NCBI RefSeq assembly: GCF_018613835.1 | Contig: NZ_JAGGPM010000043.1 | Coordinates: 62,001 to 126,000, forward strand | Length of the DNA: 64,000 nucleotides | Source: Arthrobacter sp. ISL-5 | GTDB lineage: Bacteria; Actinomycetota; Actinomycetes; Actinomycetales; Micrococcaceae | Direction: 5' to 3' | Shown here: one piece after another, positions 52,752 through 61,208 of the stretch | How positions within the stretch are numbered: position 1 is the first letter of the stretch | How the letters are laid out: the number at the start of each line of letters is the position of its first letter | Program-made: the position numbers and the translations under genes | The notes under the pieces: generated by a model | The model's database searches: none | Seen by the model: the letters and a program-made list of their open reading frames with translations, nothing else | What the model was told of the DNA's origin: nothing

Positions 52752-53834
52752 ATGGCGCGCATCATCGAATTCAGCGGAACCGTTCTTGCCGGCCCGGACC
52801 AGGAGGGGCACGGGCTCTGGGCCGTGGACGGCCGGCTGACCTTCGCCCGGCCGCTTGAGCGTCCGGACGTTGTGCTGGACGGCTGGGTACTGCCTGGTCT
52901 CGTGGACGCGCACTGCCACATCGGGCTGGGACCCGGCGGTGCCGTGGACGACGACGTTGCGCACGCCCAGGCGATGACGGACCGCGATGCGGGCACACTG
53001 CTCGTCCGGGACGCAGGCGCTGCCAGCGACACCCGGTGGCTGCAGCAAACGCCGGATGCGCCGAGGATCATTCGGGCCGGGCGGCACATCGCCAGGACGC
53101 GGCGCTACCTGCGCAACTTCGCCGTGGAGGTCGAGCCGGAGGAGCTCGTGGAGGCAGTCCGGAAACAGGCCCGCTCCGGCGACGGCTGGGTCAAGCTCGT
53201 GGGGGACTGGATCGACCGCGACGCCGGTGACCTCGCGGCGTCGTTTCCCGCCGCAGCGGTGCGGGACGCCGTCAGCGCCGCCCACGATGAAGGCGCCAGG
53301 GTCACCGCTCACTGCTTCGGCGAAGACACCCTGGACGACATGCTCGACGCCGGAATCGACTGCGTCGAACACGCCACGGGGCTTCTGCCGCGGCACATTC
53401 CCCGGTTCGTGCAGCAGCAGGTGCCGATCGTTCCCACGCTCATCAACATCGCGACGTTCCCGGACATCGCGGCCCGGGCCGAATCCAAGTTTCCGCGGTA
53501 TGCAGCCCACATGCGGGGGTTGTGGGAGCGCAGGAATGAACGCGTCCTGGAAGCCTACGAGGCCGGAGTCCGGGTCTTTGCCGGAACCGATGCAGGCAGT
53601 GTGATCGGGCACGGCCGGATCGCCGACGAGATTCTTGCCCTGCACGCTGCCGGCCTTCCGGCGGTTGCCGCGCTCGATGCCGCCTGCTGGAGTGCCCGCC
53701 GGTGGCTGGAGGCCGACGGCCTGGCCGAGGGGGCCAGCGCGGACGTGGTCCTGTTCTCGGAGGATCCCCGCTCGGATCCGGAAACGATCCGCGACCTGAA
53801 GGGCGTGGTTCTGCGCGGGGAGATTGTCCGTTAG
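52752..53834 (+). CDS. Amidohydrolase family protein
   Basis: A 360-aa metal-dependent amidohydrolase. The first metal pair is in LPGLVDAHCHIGLG (His-x-His), a later His in VTAHCF, another in DCVEHATG, and the catalytic Asp in FAGTDAGSV. The C-terminal beta-sandwich part ends with ADVVLFSEDPRSDPETI. It probably hydrolyses a cyclic amide, imidazolone-like or prolidase-type substrate. GGAGG lies 4 nt before the ATG. Monocistronic. Confidence 0.88.
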   Translation: MARIIEFSGTVLAGPDQEGHGLWAVDGRLTFARPLERPDVVLDGWVLPGLVDAHCHIGLGPGGAVDDDVAHAQAMTDRDAGTLLVRDAGAASDTRWLQQTPDAPRIIRAGRHIARTRRYLRNFAVEVEPEELVEAVRKQARSGDGWVKLVGDWIDRDAGDLAASFPAAAVRDAVSAAHDEGARVTAHCFGEDTLDDMLDAGIDCVEHATGLLPRHIPRFVQQQVPIVPTLINIATFPDIAARAESKFPRYAAHMRGLWERRNERVLEAYEAGVRVFAGTDAGSVIGHGRIADEILALHAAGLPAVAALDAACWSARRWLEADGLAEGASADVVLFSEDPRSDPETIRDLKGVVLRGEIVR

Positions 53835-53841
53835 GAATAAA

Positions 53842-53853
53842 TTGAAGCTTCAA
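53842..53853. promoter_or_regulatory. Perfect palindrome before the VOC gene
   Basis: TTGAAGCTTCAA is a perfect 12-bp palindrome 60 bp upstream of the VOC-gene ATG, followed by AAGTAATTTAGAGATG. MarR-family regulators of VOC dioxygenase genes use similar TTGAA half-sites. Confidence 0.4.
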
Positions 53854-53913
53854 GTAATTTAGAGATGTAGGGACCATCGAAATCCGGTGGCCGGGGAGTC
53901 AGGGAGTAACTCA

Positions 53914-54789
53914 ATGACAACAGCATCCAGCAGCCAGGATCTTCTTCCTGCCGATCTCACCATGGGCACCGTCATGCTCAAGGTGGGCGACATGAAGCTG
54001 ATGACCGACTACTACCAGCGGGCCCTCGGCCTCGACGTCGTGGCAGAGCAGGACGGCGGCCTCTACCTCGGCCGGCTTCAGACGCCGCTGGTCCACCTTG
54101 CCCCCGCACCCGGCCTGTTCATCCCCGGCCGGGGCGAAGCGGGCCTCTTCCACACCGCGCTCCTCTTTGACAACCAGGCGGCGCTGGCGGCCACGGTGGC
54201 CACCGCCGCGCAGTACGAGCCGCAGTCCTTCACAGGCAGCGCCGACCACCTCGTGAGCGAGGCCTTCTACTTCAGCGACCCCGAGGGCAACGGCATTGAG
54301 CTCTACTGGGACCGGCCCCGCGAAACCTGGGACTGGGACGGCAAGACCGTCGTCATGGACAGCCTGGCGCTGCCGCCGCAGCGGTATCTGGAGGACCACC
54401 TGACCCAGGAATCGGTGGAAGGCCAGCGCGCCACCGAGGCCGGCGTCGGACACGTGCACCTGCAGGTTGGCGACGTCCAGTCGGCCCACGACTTCTACGT
54501 CGGGACGCTCGGGTTCGAAAAAACGGCAGGCTGGCACGGCCAGGCGCTCTTCGTTTCGGCCGGCGGCTACCACCACCACATGGCCATGAATGTCTGGAAC
54601 AGCCGCGGCGCCGGCCCGCGCCGCGACACCCTGGGCCTGGGGGAGGTCCTGATCGAAGTCCCGTCCGGAGACGACGTCGGGGCCCTCGCGGACCGGCTCA
54701 AGGGTGCCGGTGTCGCTGCTCACCACACGGGGGCCGAGCTTCGCTTCGAGGACCCGTGGCGCAACCAGATCCGCGTGGCCGTGCGCTAA
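53914..54789 (+). CDS. VOC family protein (catechol-2,3-dioxygenase-like)
   Basis: A 291-aa protein with two VOC modules. The first (about 17-135) begins GTVMLKVGDMKLMTDYY and holds FHTALLF (metal His) and GNGIELYWDRP. The second (about 155-290) begins VGHVHLQVGDVQSAHDFY with the family metal ligands and GYHHHMAMNVW. The layout matches ring-cleavage dioxygenase or CatE-like proteins, which act on catechols or quinones. AGGGAG lies before ATG 53914. A palindrome upstream suggests MarR-type control. Confidence 0.87.
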   Translation: MTTASSSQDLLPADLTMGTVMLKVGDMKLMTDYYQRALGLDVVAEQDGGLYLGRLQTPLVHLAPAPGLFIPGRGEAGLFHTALLFDNQAALAATVATAAQYEPQSFTGSADHLVSEAFYFSDPEGNGIELYWDRPRETWDWDGKTVVMDSLALPPQRYLEDHLTQESVEGQRATEAGVGHVHLQVGDVQSAHDFYVGTLGFEKTAGWHGQALFVSAGGYHHHMAMNVWNSRGAGPRRDTLGLGEVLIEVPSGDDVGALADRLKGAGVAAHHTGAELRFEDPWRNQIRVAVR

Positions 54790-54900
54790 GGCCTTCCGGC
54801 CAGGCGGGTGCGCCGTGGGTTAGGCTAAATTCGAACAGCCCCGGGCGGCCGCCGCCGCTGCCCCGGGGCACACGCCGTCGACGGAACGAGGACGAACTCC

Positions 54901-55338
54901 ATGGGCTTCACCGAAATATTTGTCGCCACCCACAAGGAAGCCCTCAAGCGCGCCGAAGACCTGGATGGCGGGGGCGCCGCTGCTGGAGCCGGTGTCCGCA
55001 TTCCCGGCATCAGCGACTTTGAAATCGAACAGCTCGGGGATCTCGCCGGCGCTGCAGTGCACGCGGCCGGGGCCGATTATGAACTGGCCATGGTGGACGT
55101 TGCCAGCGACTCCCTCCTCGGCGTGCCGCCAGCCATGGTCCGCGCGCTCGCTGAGCTGCTCAGCTACGAGTCCGAAGGCGAGGGCAACGTCCTTGATGAG
55201 GTTGCCGAGCGGTGGGCGGCCGAGGAGGACATGCCCTTCGGCGGCGAGGAGGCCCGGAAGTACGTCCAGCAGCTGGCGGAGCTCGCTGGCAGCGTCGACG
55301 AGAACAGCCGGACCGGCCTGTACGTGTGGTCTTCCTGA
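54901..55338 (+). CDS. Hypothetical acidic protein
   Basis: A 145-aa acidic protein beginning MGFTEIFVATHKEALKRAED. It has a Gly/Ala-rich linker (residues 24-32), FEIEQLGDLAGAAVHAAGAD and the end ENSRTGLYVWSS. It is mostly helical with no membrane segment and no known motif. The position just upstream of rpsP, on the same strand with a 190-nt gap, is an arrangement I associate with actinobacteria, but the function is unknown. Confidence 0.7.
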   Translation: MGFTEIFVATHKEALKRAEDLDGGGAAAGAGVRIPGISDFEIEQLGDLAGAAVHAAGADYELAMVDVASDSLLGVPPAMVRALAELLSYESEGEGNVLDEVAERWAAEEDMPFGGEEARKYVQQLAELAGSVDENSRTGLYVWSS

Positions 55339-55529
55339 CTGAAACAGGGCCGCTGCGCATGTCAAGTCGAAATAACGCGGCCGATCTGGCACAATAAACA
55401 GGTACTCGATCTGCGTGGCCCCTCTCTCCGCGTCTGGATCCTGTCCTTATGAACCCCCTAGTACGGCCCGCCCCACGGGTGCAGAACGCCGGGCTCGACC
55501 CCGTTTCAGAAACAGGAGTGACCACAAAA

Positions 55530-55940
55530 GTGGCCGTAAAGATTCGCCTTAAGCGCTTCGGTAAGATGCGCGCACCGTACTACCGCATCGTCGTTATGGA
55601 CGCACGCTCCAAGCGTGACGGCCGTGCCATCGAAGAGATCGGCAAGTACCACCCCACCGAAGAGCCCTCATACATCGAGGTCGACTCGGACCGTGCCCAG
55701 TACTGGCTCGGCGTCGGCGCACAGCCGTCCGAGCAGGTTTCCGCGATCCTCAAGGTCACGGGTGACTGGCAGAAGTTCAAGGGTCTCCCGGGCCAGGAAG
55801 GCACCTTGAAGACCAAGGTTGCCAAGGAAGCCTTCGTTGCCCCGGAAAAGGGTTCCGTGATCATCCCGGAAGCCATCACCAAGAAGGCCAAGGCAGAAGC
55901 TCCCGCCGAGGCTGAAGCAGAGACCACCGAGGCTGAGTAA
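55530..55940 (+). CDS. rpsP: 30S ribosomal protein S16
   Basis: A 136-aa S16, with the usual actinobacterial C-terminal extension rich in Ala/Glu/Lys. The core is VKIRLKRFGKMRAPYYRIVV and DARSKRDGRAIEEIGKYHP; the RNA-binding face is conserved. GTG 55530 follows AGGAGTGACC; the upstream frame from 55449 is leader. It is the first gene of the translation operon that runs through rimM, trmD and rplS. Confidence 0.97.
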   Translation: MAVKIRLKRFGKMRAPYYRIVVMDARSKRDGRAIEEIGKYHPTEEPSYIEVDSDRAQYWLGVGAQPSEQVSAILKVTGDWQKFKGLPGQEGTLKTKVAKEAFVAPEKGSVIIPEAITKKAKAEAPAEAEAETTEAE

Positions 55941-55941
55941 A

Positions 55942-56184
55942 TTGCTGGCAGAAGCGCTCGAACACCTTGTCCGCGGAATCGTTGACTCCCCTGAGGATGT
56001 CAAGGTCAGCGCCAAGAACAACCGCCGCGGGGATACCCTCGAGGTGCGCGTTCACCAGGAAGACCTGGGACGGGTAATCGGACGCCAGGGCCGCACCGCC
56101 CGCGCACTGCGCACGGTGGTAGCGGCGCTGGCAGATGGCGAGCAGGTCAGGGTCGACGTCGTCGACACCGACCGCCGCCGGTAA
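55942..56184 (+). CDS. khpA: KH domain RNA-binding protein KhpA
   Basis: An 80-aa single type II KH domain. It begins TTG (MLAEALEHLVRGIVDSPEDV) and contains the GxxG loop IGRQGRTARALRTVV, which contacts RNA. KhpA pairs with KhpB/Jag and affects cell-envelope and sRNA processes. The gap to rpsP is 1 nt. The short length and lack of other domains are normal for the family. Confidence 0.93.
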   Translation: MLAEALEHLVRGIVDSPEDVKVSAKNNRRGDTLEVRVHQEDLGRVIGRQGRTARALRTVVAALADGEQVRVDVVDTDRRR

Positions 56185-56206
56185 CGCGCCTGCAACACTT
56201 GTCTTG

Positions 56207-56225
56207 GTCCGGCCCCTTCACCAGC
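56207..56225 (+). terminator. Hairpin between khpA and rimM (left arm to centre; full element to 56245)
   Basis: GTCCGGCCCCTTCACC (56207-56222) pairs with GGTGGAGGGGCCGGAC (56230-56245) with one G-U wobble and a 7-nt loop, followed by TGCTTTC. It is probably a partial terminator or processing site within the operon. Confidence 0.6.
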
Positions 56226-56302
56226 TAACGGTGGAGGGGCCGGACTGCTTTCACGGCGGCAACCCCCCGAATTTTTCAACGCACTCCGAAACAGAGGAAC
56301 AC

Positions 56303-56881
56303 ATGCAGCTTCAGGTGGCACGAATCGGCAAGCCCCATGGAATCCGTGGCGAGGTGACCGTACAGGTGCTCACCGATGCGCCCGGCGACCGGTTCGTCCC
56401 CGGCACCGAATTTGTGGTGGAGCCCGCCTCGGTGGGGCCGCTCACCGTTCACAGTGCCCGCTGGAACAAGGACATCCTCCTGCTGGCCTTCGAGGAAATT
56501 GAAACCCGGAACGAGGCCGAAACCCTCCGCGGCGCCAAGCTGTTCATCGAGACCGAAGAGCTGGAAGACAACGACGACGAAGGCTGGTACGAGCACGAAC
56601 TCGTGGGCCTGGAAGCACGGGTCGGGTCGCAGGTGGTGGGCAAGGTCTCCGGCCTGAACACGATGCCGGTGCAGGACCTGCTCGTGGTGAAGACGCCCGA
56701 CGGCAAGGAGATCCTGATCCCCTTCGTCGAGCAGATCGTCCCCGAAGTCAACGTCGCGGAAGGCTATGTCCTGGTGACGCCGCCGGCCGGCCTCTTCGAG
56801 ATCAACGTCGAGGACGCAGGCGCTGCTGCCGAGGCCGGGGAGCCCGACGCCGGAGCACCCGAGCCGGGGGCCAAAGCCTAG
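56303..56881 (+). CDS. rimM: Ribosome maturation factor RimM
   Basis: A 192-aa 16S-rRNA processing factor. The N-terminal RimM domain opens MQLQVARIGKPHGIRGEVTV (residues 1-20), and the PRC-barrel domain holds GKVSGLNTMPVQDLLVV and LIPFVEQIVPEVN. It helps assemble the 30S head near S19. The C-terminus has a short Ala/Gly/Glu-rich tail. AGAGGAAC lies before ATG 56303. The next gene, trmD, starts 1 nt after its stop. Confidence 0.95.
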   Translation: MQLQVARIGKPHGIRGEVTVQVLTDAPGDRFVPGTEFVVEPASVGPLTVHSARWNKDILLLAFEEIETRNEAETLRGAKLFIETEELEDNDDEGWYEHELVGLEARVGSQVVGKVSGLNTMPVQDLLVVKTPDGKEILIPFVEQIVPEVNVAEGYVLVTPPAGLFEINVEDAGAAAEAGEPDAGAPEPGAKA

Positions 56882-57697
56882 ATGAGAATCGACGTCGTCA
56901 GTATTTTTCCCGAGTATCTGGCCCCGCTGGAACTCTCGCTGATCGGCAAGGCCAGGCAGGACGGGCTGCTGGACCTCAACGTCCACGACCTCCGCTCCTT
57001 CACCACCGACCGCCACCGCACCGTGGATGACACCCCCTACGGCGGCGGCGCCGGCATGGTCATGAAGGCCGAGCCGTGGGCCCAGGCCCTGGCATCGGTG
57101 GCCGCGGCGCAGCCGGCGGACGCCGGCAGCAAACCGGTCCTCATCGTGCCGTCCCCCGCAGGGGAGCGCTTCAACCAGGCGCTGGCCTACGAACTCGCGG
57201 AAGAGGACCGTCTGGTTTTCGCCTGCGGCCGCTATGAAGGCATCGACGAACGCGTCATCGAATGGGCGCAGGAGCACTTCACCGTGCGCCCGGTCAGCCT
57301 CGGCGACTACGTCCTCAACGGCGGCGAGGTCGCTGTCCTCGCAATGGTGGAGGCCATCGGCAGGCTGCTGCCGGGCGTGGTGGGCAACCCCGAATCCCTC
57401 GTGGAGGAGTCCCATTCCGACGGCCTGCTCGAGTATCCCGTCTACACCAAGCCCTCGGTCTGGCGTGAGCGGGAGGTGCCGGCGGTCCTCCTCAGCGGCA
57501 ACCACGGCAAGATTGCCCAGTGGCGCCGGCACGAGCAGTACCGCCGGACGGCGGAACGCCGGCCTGACCTGCTGGAGACGTTCGACGCCGGAAGTCTTCC
57601 CCGCGCGGACCGCACCGCCCTCGCGGACCTGGGGTACGACGTCGTCGATTGCCGGCTCAAGCGCCGCCCGGACTCCGGAAGCGCCGCTTCCGCCTGA
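56882..57697 (+). CDS. trmD: tRNA (guanine-N1)-methyltransferase TrmD
   Basis: A 271-aa SPOUT methyltransferase that makes m1G37. It opens MRIDVVSIFPEYL, with DTPYGGGAGMVMKAEP, the knot loops VFACGRYEGIDERV and SLGDYVLNGGEVAVLAM, then SLVEESHSDGLLEYPVYTKP and VPAVLLSGNHGKIAQWRR. All SAM- and tRNA-binding motifs are intact. It starts directly after rimM, as is usual in bacteria. Confidence 0.97.
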   Translation: MRIDVVSIFPEYLAPLELSLIGKARQDGLLDLNVHDLRSFTTDRHRTVDDTPYGGGAGMVMKAEPWAQALASVAAAQPADAGSKPVLIVPSPAGERFNQALAYELAEEDRLVFACGRYEGIDERVIEWAQEHFTVRPVSLGDYVLNGGEVAVLAMVEAIGRLLPGVVGNPESLVEESHSDGLLEYPVYTKPSVWREREVPAVLLSGNHGKIAQWRRHEQYRRTAERRPDLLETFDAGSLPRADRTALADLGYDVVDCRLKRRPDSGSAASA

Positions 57698-57931
57698 CTG
57701 TCCGCCGCAATTGGCTGTAGACCGTGGAGTGTGGCAAAATTAGTCCTTGTGTCTGCTGGGTCCGCACCTGCCACAGGGGGAGCGTAACCAACAGCAAGGC
57801 AACCCGGTACCGCCAATCAGTGGCGGGGCCGGACCACAACACTTTCGGCGGCAATTCACCGGGCCTTATTTCCGGGCTTGGCCGCCGTGACCCAAAGTGA
57901 ATGACCTGTGGCGTTCACCAGGAGTGGATCA
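57698..57931 (+). other. rplS leader region
   Basis: A 234-nt gap between trmD and rplS that contains a likely stem (CGGCGGC / GCCGCCG, about 57848-57891) and AT-rich GGCAAAATTAG. It may hold a second promoter or an L19 leader, but no known motif is certain. Confidence 0.35.
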
Positions 57932-58291
57932 ATGCATATCCTCGATTCCGTAGATGCAGCCTCGCTGCGCACCGATGTTCCCCAGTTCCGCGCGGGTGAC
58001 ACCCTCAAGGTTCACGTGAACATCATCGAAGGCAAGAACTCCCGTGTCCAGGTATTCCAGGGCTTCGTCCTGGGCCGCCAGGGTGACGGCATCCGCGAAA
58101 CCTTCACCGTCCGCAAGGTCTCCTTCGGCGTCGGTGTGGAGCGTACCTTCCCGGTGCACTCCCCGATCATCGACAAGATCGAGCTCGTCACAAAGGGTGA
58201 CGTGCGCCGCGCCAAGCTTTACTACATGCGTGCACTGCGCGGTAAGGCTGCGAAGATCAAGGAAAAGCGCGACTTCAGCACCGCCAAGTAA
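57932..58291 (+). CDS. rplS: 50S ribosomal protein L19
   Basis: A 119-aa L19. It opens MHILDSVDAASLRTDVPQFR, with GDTLKVHVNIIEGKNSRVQV, RKVSFGVGVERTFPVHSP and the basic end RRAKLYYMRALRGKAAKIKE. Length is normal. AGGAG lies 7 nt before ATG 57932; the upstream in-frame ATG at 57908 has no support. Confidence 0.97.
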   Translation: MHILDSVDAASLRTDVPQFRAGDTLKVHVNIIEGKNSRVQVFQGFVLGRQGDGIRETFTVRKVSFGVGVERTFPVHSPIIDKIELVTKGDVRRAKLYYMRALRGKAAKIKEKRDFSTAK

Positions 58292-58305
58292 GTCCTTCCG
58301 GACTT
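58290..58305 (+). terminator. Short hairpin after rplS
   Basis: AAGTCC, loop TTCC, GGACTT with a further TC follow the rplS stop. The 6-bp stem is weak, so it may only attenuate transcription into lepB. Confidence 0.35.
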
Positions 58306-58376
58306 TCACGGCGGGTCCCGAACCCGTATCCGGCCAGCACCGGAGCCATCCGCAACAGCGCCACAGGATACGGACC

Positions 58377-59057
58377 ATGGACCAGACGAAACGCCAGCCA
58401 GGGAAACCGGGCTGGCGTTTTGCGTTATTGGCCCTTGCCCTGGCGGTGATCGTCAGCGGGCTGGTCCGCTCGCTGTGGCTGGACGTGTACTACATACCGT
58501 CGGCCTCCATGGAACCGCTCTTCGATACCGGCGACAGGATCCTGGTTTCCCGCACCGCCTTCCAGGCGGAGCCGATCCGGCGCGGCGACGTCGTGGTGTT
58601 CGACGGCCGCGGCTCGTTTGCACCGCTCAGCAGCGGCTCCGGCCCGCTGGAGGAAGCACTGGCGGCCACCGGGCACTGGCTGGGACTCACCGGCAGTGAT
58701 ACTACATACGTAAAGCGGGTCATCGGTCTTCCCGGCGACCATGTGGTCTGCTGCGACGCCAAACAGCGGCTCACAGTGAACGGCCAGCCGCTCGTGGAAC
58801 CCTACCTATATGAAGGGGACCCGGCGAGCAGCCAGAAGTTCAACGTGACCGTCCCGGCGGGGCGGCTCTGGCTGCTGGGCGACCACCGCTCCGTGTCGGC
58901 CGACTCGCGCAGCCTGCTGGGCGCGCCCGGCGGCGGTATGGTTCGGGAGGACAAGGTGATCGGCCGGCCGGTACAGATCATCTGGCCGCTTGATAGATTT
59001 GCGTCAGTGGCGAGGCCGCCGCTGGCGGCCACTACAACAACTAAGGACGGACAGTAG
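58377..59057 (+). CDS. lepB: Signal peptidase I (first copy)
   Basis: A 226-aa type I signal peptidase. A membrane helix (residues 13-33) is followed by the catalytic Ser44 in YIPSASMEP; the general-base Lys is in TYVKRVIGLPGDH (about 108), and the family box GDHRSVSADSR follows. It removes signal peptides from exported proteins at the outer face of the membrane. The second copy starts immediately at the next base. Confidence 0.95.
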   Translation: MDQTKRQPGKPGWRFALLALALAVIVSGLVRSLWLDVYYIPSASMEPLFDTGDRILVSRTAFQAEPIRRGDVVVFDGRGSFAPLSSGSGPLEEALAATGHWLGLTGSDTTYVKRVIGLPGDHVVCCDAKQRLTVNGQPLVEPYLYEGDPASSQKFNVTVPAGRLWLLGDHRSVSADSRSLLGAPGGGMVREDKVIGRPVQIIWPLDRFASVARPPLAATTTTKDGQ

Positions 59058-59987
59058 ATGCCGGAAAGAGATCCCGGGACTTCCGAGCCGCAGCAGACTG
59101 CTGCCCGGCCGGGACGACACGCTTCGGGAGAGCCCGTTTCGGCCGTGTCCGTTCCCGGAGACCCCGCACCCGGAAATCCTGGTTCCGGAGTGCCTGTGTC
59201 TGAGGTGCCCGTATCTGGCGTGCCCGCCTCCGGACGGCCGGCAGCCGGCGGGTCCGCAGCCGGCGGGTCCGCAGCCGGCGGGTCCCCGGCCGCAGGCCGG
59301 AAGAGGCCGGCTCCTGCCCGCAACCCGTTCCTGCTGTGGCTGAAGGAGATCGCCACGGTGGTGGTGATCGCGGTTGTGCTGTCCTTCCTCATCAAGACGT
59401 TCCTGTTCCGCGCGTTCTACATTCCGTCCGAGTCCATGGTGAGCACCCTGGACATCAACGACCGCATCTTCGTCAACCTGCTCGTTCCGGAGCCGTTCGC
59501 CCTGGAACGCGGGGACGTCGTGGTGTTCAAGGACACCAAGGGCTGGCTGCCGCCCGCGCCGCAGAAGGCCGACGGGCCGTTCACCTTCGTCGAGGACGGG
59601 CTGACCTTCGTGGGCCTGCTGCCGGACAACTCCGAACAGCACCTCGTCAAGCGCGTCATCGGGCTGCCCGGGGACCACGTCATCTGCTGCGACGCCGACG
59701 GCAGGCTCACGGTCAACGGGGCGTCGCTGGACGAGACGTACGTCAACCCGGCAGAGGTGCCGCTGGTGCGCAACTTCGACGTCGTGGTGCCGGCCGGCAA
59801 GGTCTGGGTCATGGGGGACAACCGCAACCATTCCGCGGACTCCCGTGCCCACACCGACTCCAACGGAGGATTTGTGGACATCGCCGACATCGAGGGCAAA
59901 GCCGCCGTCATCGCCTGGCCGCTGAACCGCTGGGCGGCACTGGACAACTACCCCGGCGTCTTCAAGAACGTCCCGTCGGCAGGCTAG
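59058..59987 (+). CDS. lepB: Signal peptidase I (second copy, long N-terminus)
   Basis: A 309-aa type I signal peptidase with an unusual cytoplasmic extension of about 93 residues rich in Pro/Gly/Ser/Ala, including a 5-residue AAGGS repeat. The membrane helix is at about 96-115, catalytic Ser126 in YIPSESM, and the Lys in LVKRVIGLPGDHVIC (about 200), with GDNRNHSADSR after it. The tandem pair may process different substrates. The extension is coded in part by three exact 15-bp repeats. Confidence 0.95.
   Translation: MPERDPGTSEPQQTAARPGRHASGEPVSAVSVPGDPAPGNPGSGVPVSEVPVSGVPASGRPAAGGSAAGGSAAGGSPAAGRKRPAPARNPFLLWLKEIATVVVIAVVLSFLIKTFLFRAFYIPSESMVSTLDINDRIFVNLLVPEPFALERGDVVVFKDTKGWLPPAPQKADGPFTFVEDGLTFVGLLPDNSEQHLVKRVIGLPGDHVICCDADGRLTVNGASLDETYVNPAEVPLVRNFDVVVPAGKVWVMGDNRNHSADSRAHTDSNGGFVDIADIEGKAAVIAWPLNRWAALDNYPGVFKNVPSAG
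59241..59285 (+). repeat. Three 15-bp tandem repeats in lepB2
   Basis: GCAGCCGGCGGGTCC occurs three times in a row, encoding AAGGS units in the N-terminal extension. Such repeats can change in copy number. Confidence 0.9.
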
Positions 59988-59989
59988 CC

Positions 59990-60661
59990 ATGTCCGTTGC
60001 ACCCACCCTCGACTACGAGAAGCGCTTCCTGCCGCGGGGAGCGCGGTTCCTGGCGGGCGTCGACGAGGTAGGCCGCGGAGCCCTCGCCGGACCCGTGAGC
60101 GTGGGAATCGCCGTCGTGGACCTGCGGCAGATGAAGCTCTTGGCGGACGTCCGCGACAGCAAGCTGCTGAAAGCAGCCGACCGTGAACGGCTGGACCCGC
60201 TGGTCCGGGCCTGGAGCGTTGCGTGTGCGGTGGGGCACGCCAGCGCCCGGGAAATTGATGAACTGGGCATCATGGGCGCCCTCCGGACGGCCGGGAACCG
60301 CGCGTGGTTCGAGATCCTGGGGACGGGCATCACGCCCGATGTGGTCCTGCTGGACGGAAGCCACAACTGGCTGTCGCCGGACGCCCAGCCCTCGCTGTTT
60401 GACGAGGTCCTCGTGGATCCGGGCTGCGACGCGCCCGTGCACACCCTGGTCAAGGCCGACATGCAGTGCCTGAGCGTCGCCGCCGCCAGCGTCCTGGCCA
60501 AGGTGGAGCGGGACCGCACTATGCAGGATCTGCACCTCGAGTACCCGGCCTTCGGCTGGGACGTCAACAAGGGCTACGGGACGGCAGCGCACCGGGAAGC
60601 CATCCGGGCCTCCGGACCCAGCCCGTACCACCGGGTCAGCTGGAACCTGCTGTCTGAGTAG
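59990..60661 (+). CDS. rnhB: Ribonuclease HII
   Basis: A 223-aa RNase HII. Motif I is GVDEVGRGALAGPV (catalytic Asp25-Glu26), further acidic residues lie in VVLLDGSHNW (about 122) and KADMQCLSVAAASVLAKV (about 149). It removes RNA from RNA-DNA junctions. It starts 2 nt after lepB2 and ends with YHRVSWNLLSE. The length is slightly longer than E. coli RnhB. Confidence 0.96.
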   Translation: MSVAPTLDYEKRFLPRGARFLAGVDEVGRGALAGPVSVGIAVVDLRQMKLLADVRDSKLLKAADRERLDPLVRAWSVACAVGHASAREIDELGIMGALRTAGNRAWFEILGTGITPDVVLLDGSHNWLSPDAQPSLFDEVLVDPGCDAPVHTLVKADMQCLSVAAASVLAKVERDRTMQDLHLEYPAFGWDVNKGYGTAAHREAIRASGPSPYHRVSWNLLSE

Positions 60662-60766
60662 GCATTCCCCGCCGGTGGCCGCTTCTGGGTGCTGCCCGTG
60701 CCGGTTAGGGTTCGGCTCTAGGGGGACGGTGCGCGCGGGACGGGCTGCATGGTGCAAGATGGAACC

Positions 60767-61093
60767 ATGAGTGCCGAAGACCTTGAGAACTACGAAACCG
60801 ACATGGAGCTCCAGCTCTACCGTGAATACCGCGACGTCGTCGGGCTGTTCAGCTACGTGGTCGAGACAGAGCGGCGCTTCTACCTTGCCAACCACGTGGA
60901 CCTGCAGGCACGCAGCGCCGACGGTGAGGTCTACTTCGACCTCACGCTCCAGGACGCCTGGGTCTGGGACGTGTACCGCTCCGCGCGGTTCGTGAAGAGC
61001 GTCCGGGTCATCACGTTCAAGGACGTCAACGTCGAGGAACTTCCGCGCAGCGAGGAGCTCGCACTGCCCAAGGACGTCGATCTGGGCAACTAA
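60767..61093 (+). CDS. DUF2469 family protein
   Basis: A 108-aa acidic protein beginning MSAEDLENYETDMELQLYRE, with YRDVVGLFSYVVETERRFYL and a VITFKDVNVEELP end. DUF2469 is conserved next to rnhB in actinobacteria and has no known role. Its TAA stop shares its last base with the left end of the inserted element, so the original stop was probably TAG. Confidence 0.92.
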   Translation: MSAEDLENYETDMELQLYREYRDVVGLFSYVVETERRFYLANHVDLQARSADGEVYFDLTLQDAWVWDVYRSARFVKSVRVITFKDVNVEELPRSEELALPKDVDLGN

Positions 61094-61208
61094 GGCGTGT
61101 TTGGTAAGTGGTCGGGCTGTGGCCGTTCGCCGTCGTGGCGGTGATCGTGAGCATGCATCGCGGGAAAGTTCGGTGCATCGATGAACTGCCAGCTCCTAGA
61201 ATGAGTGG

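Noticed and set aside
59004..60002. A 332-codon minus-strand frame over lepB2
   Set aside because: It is antisense to a signal peptidase with intact catalytic residues.
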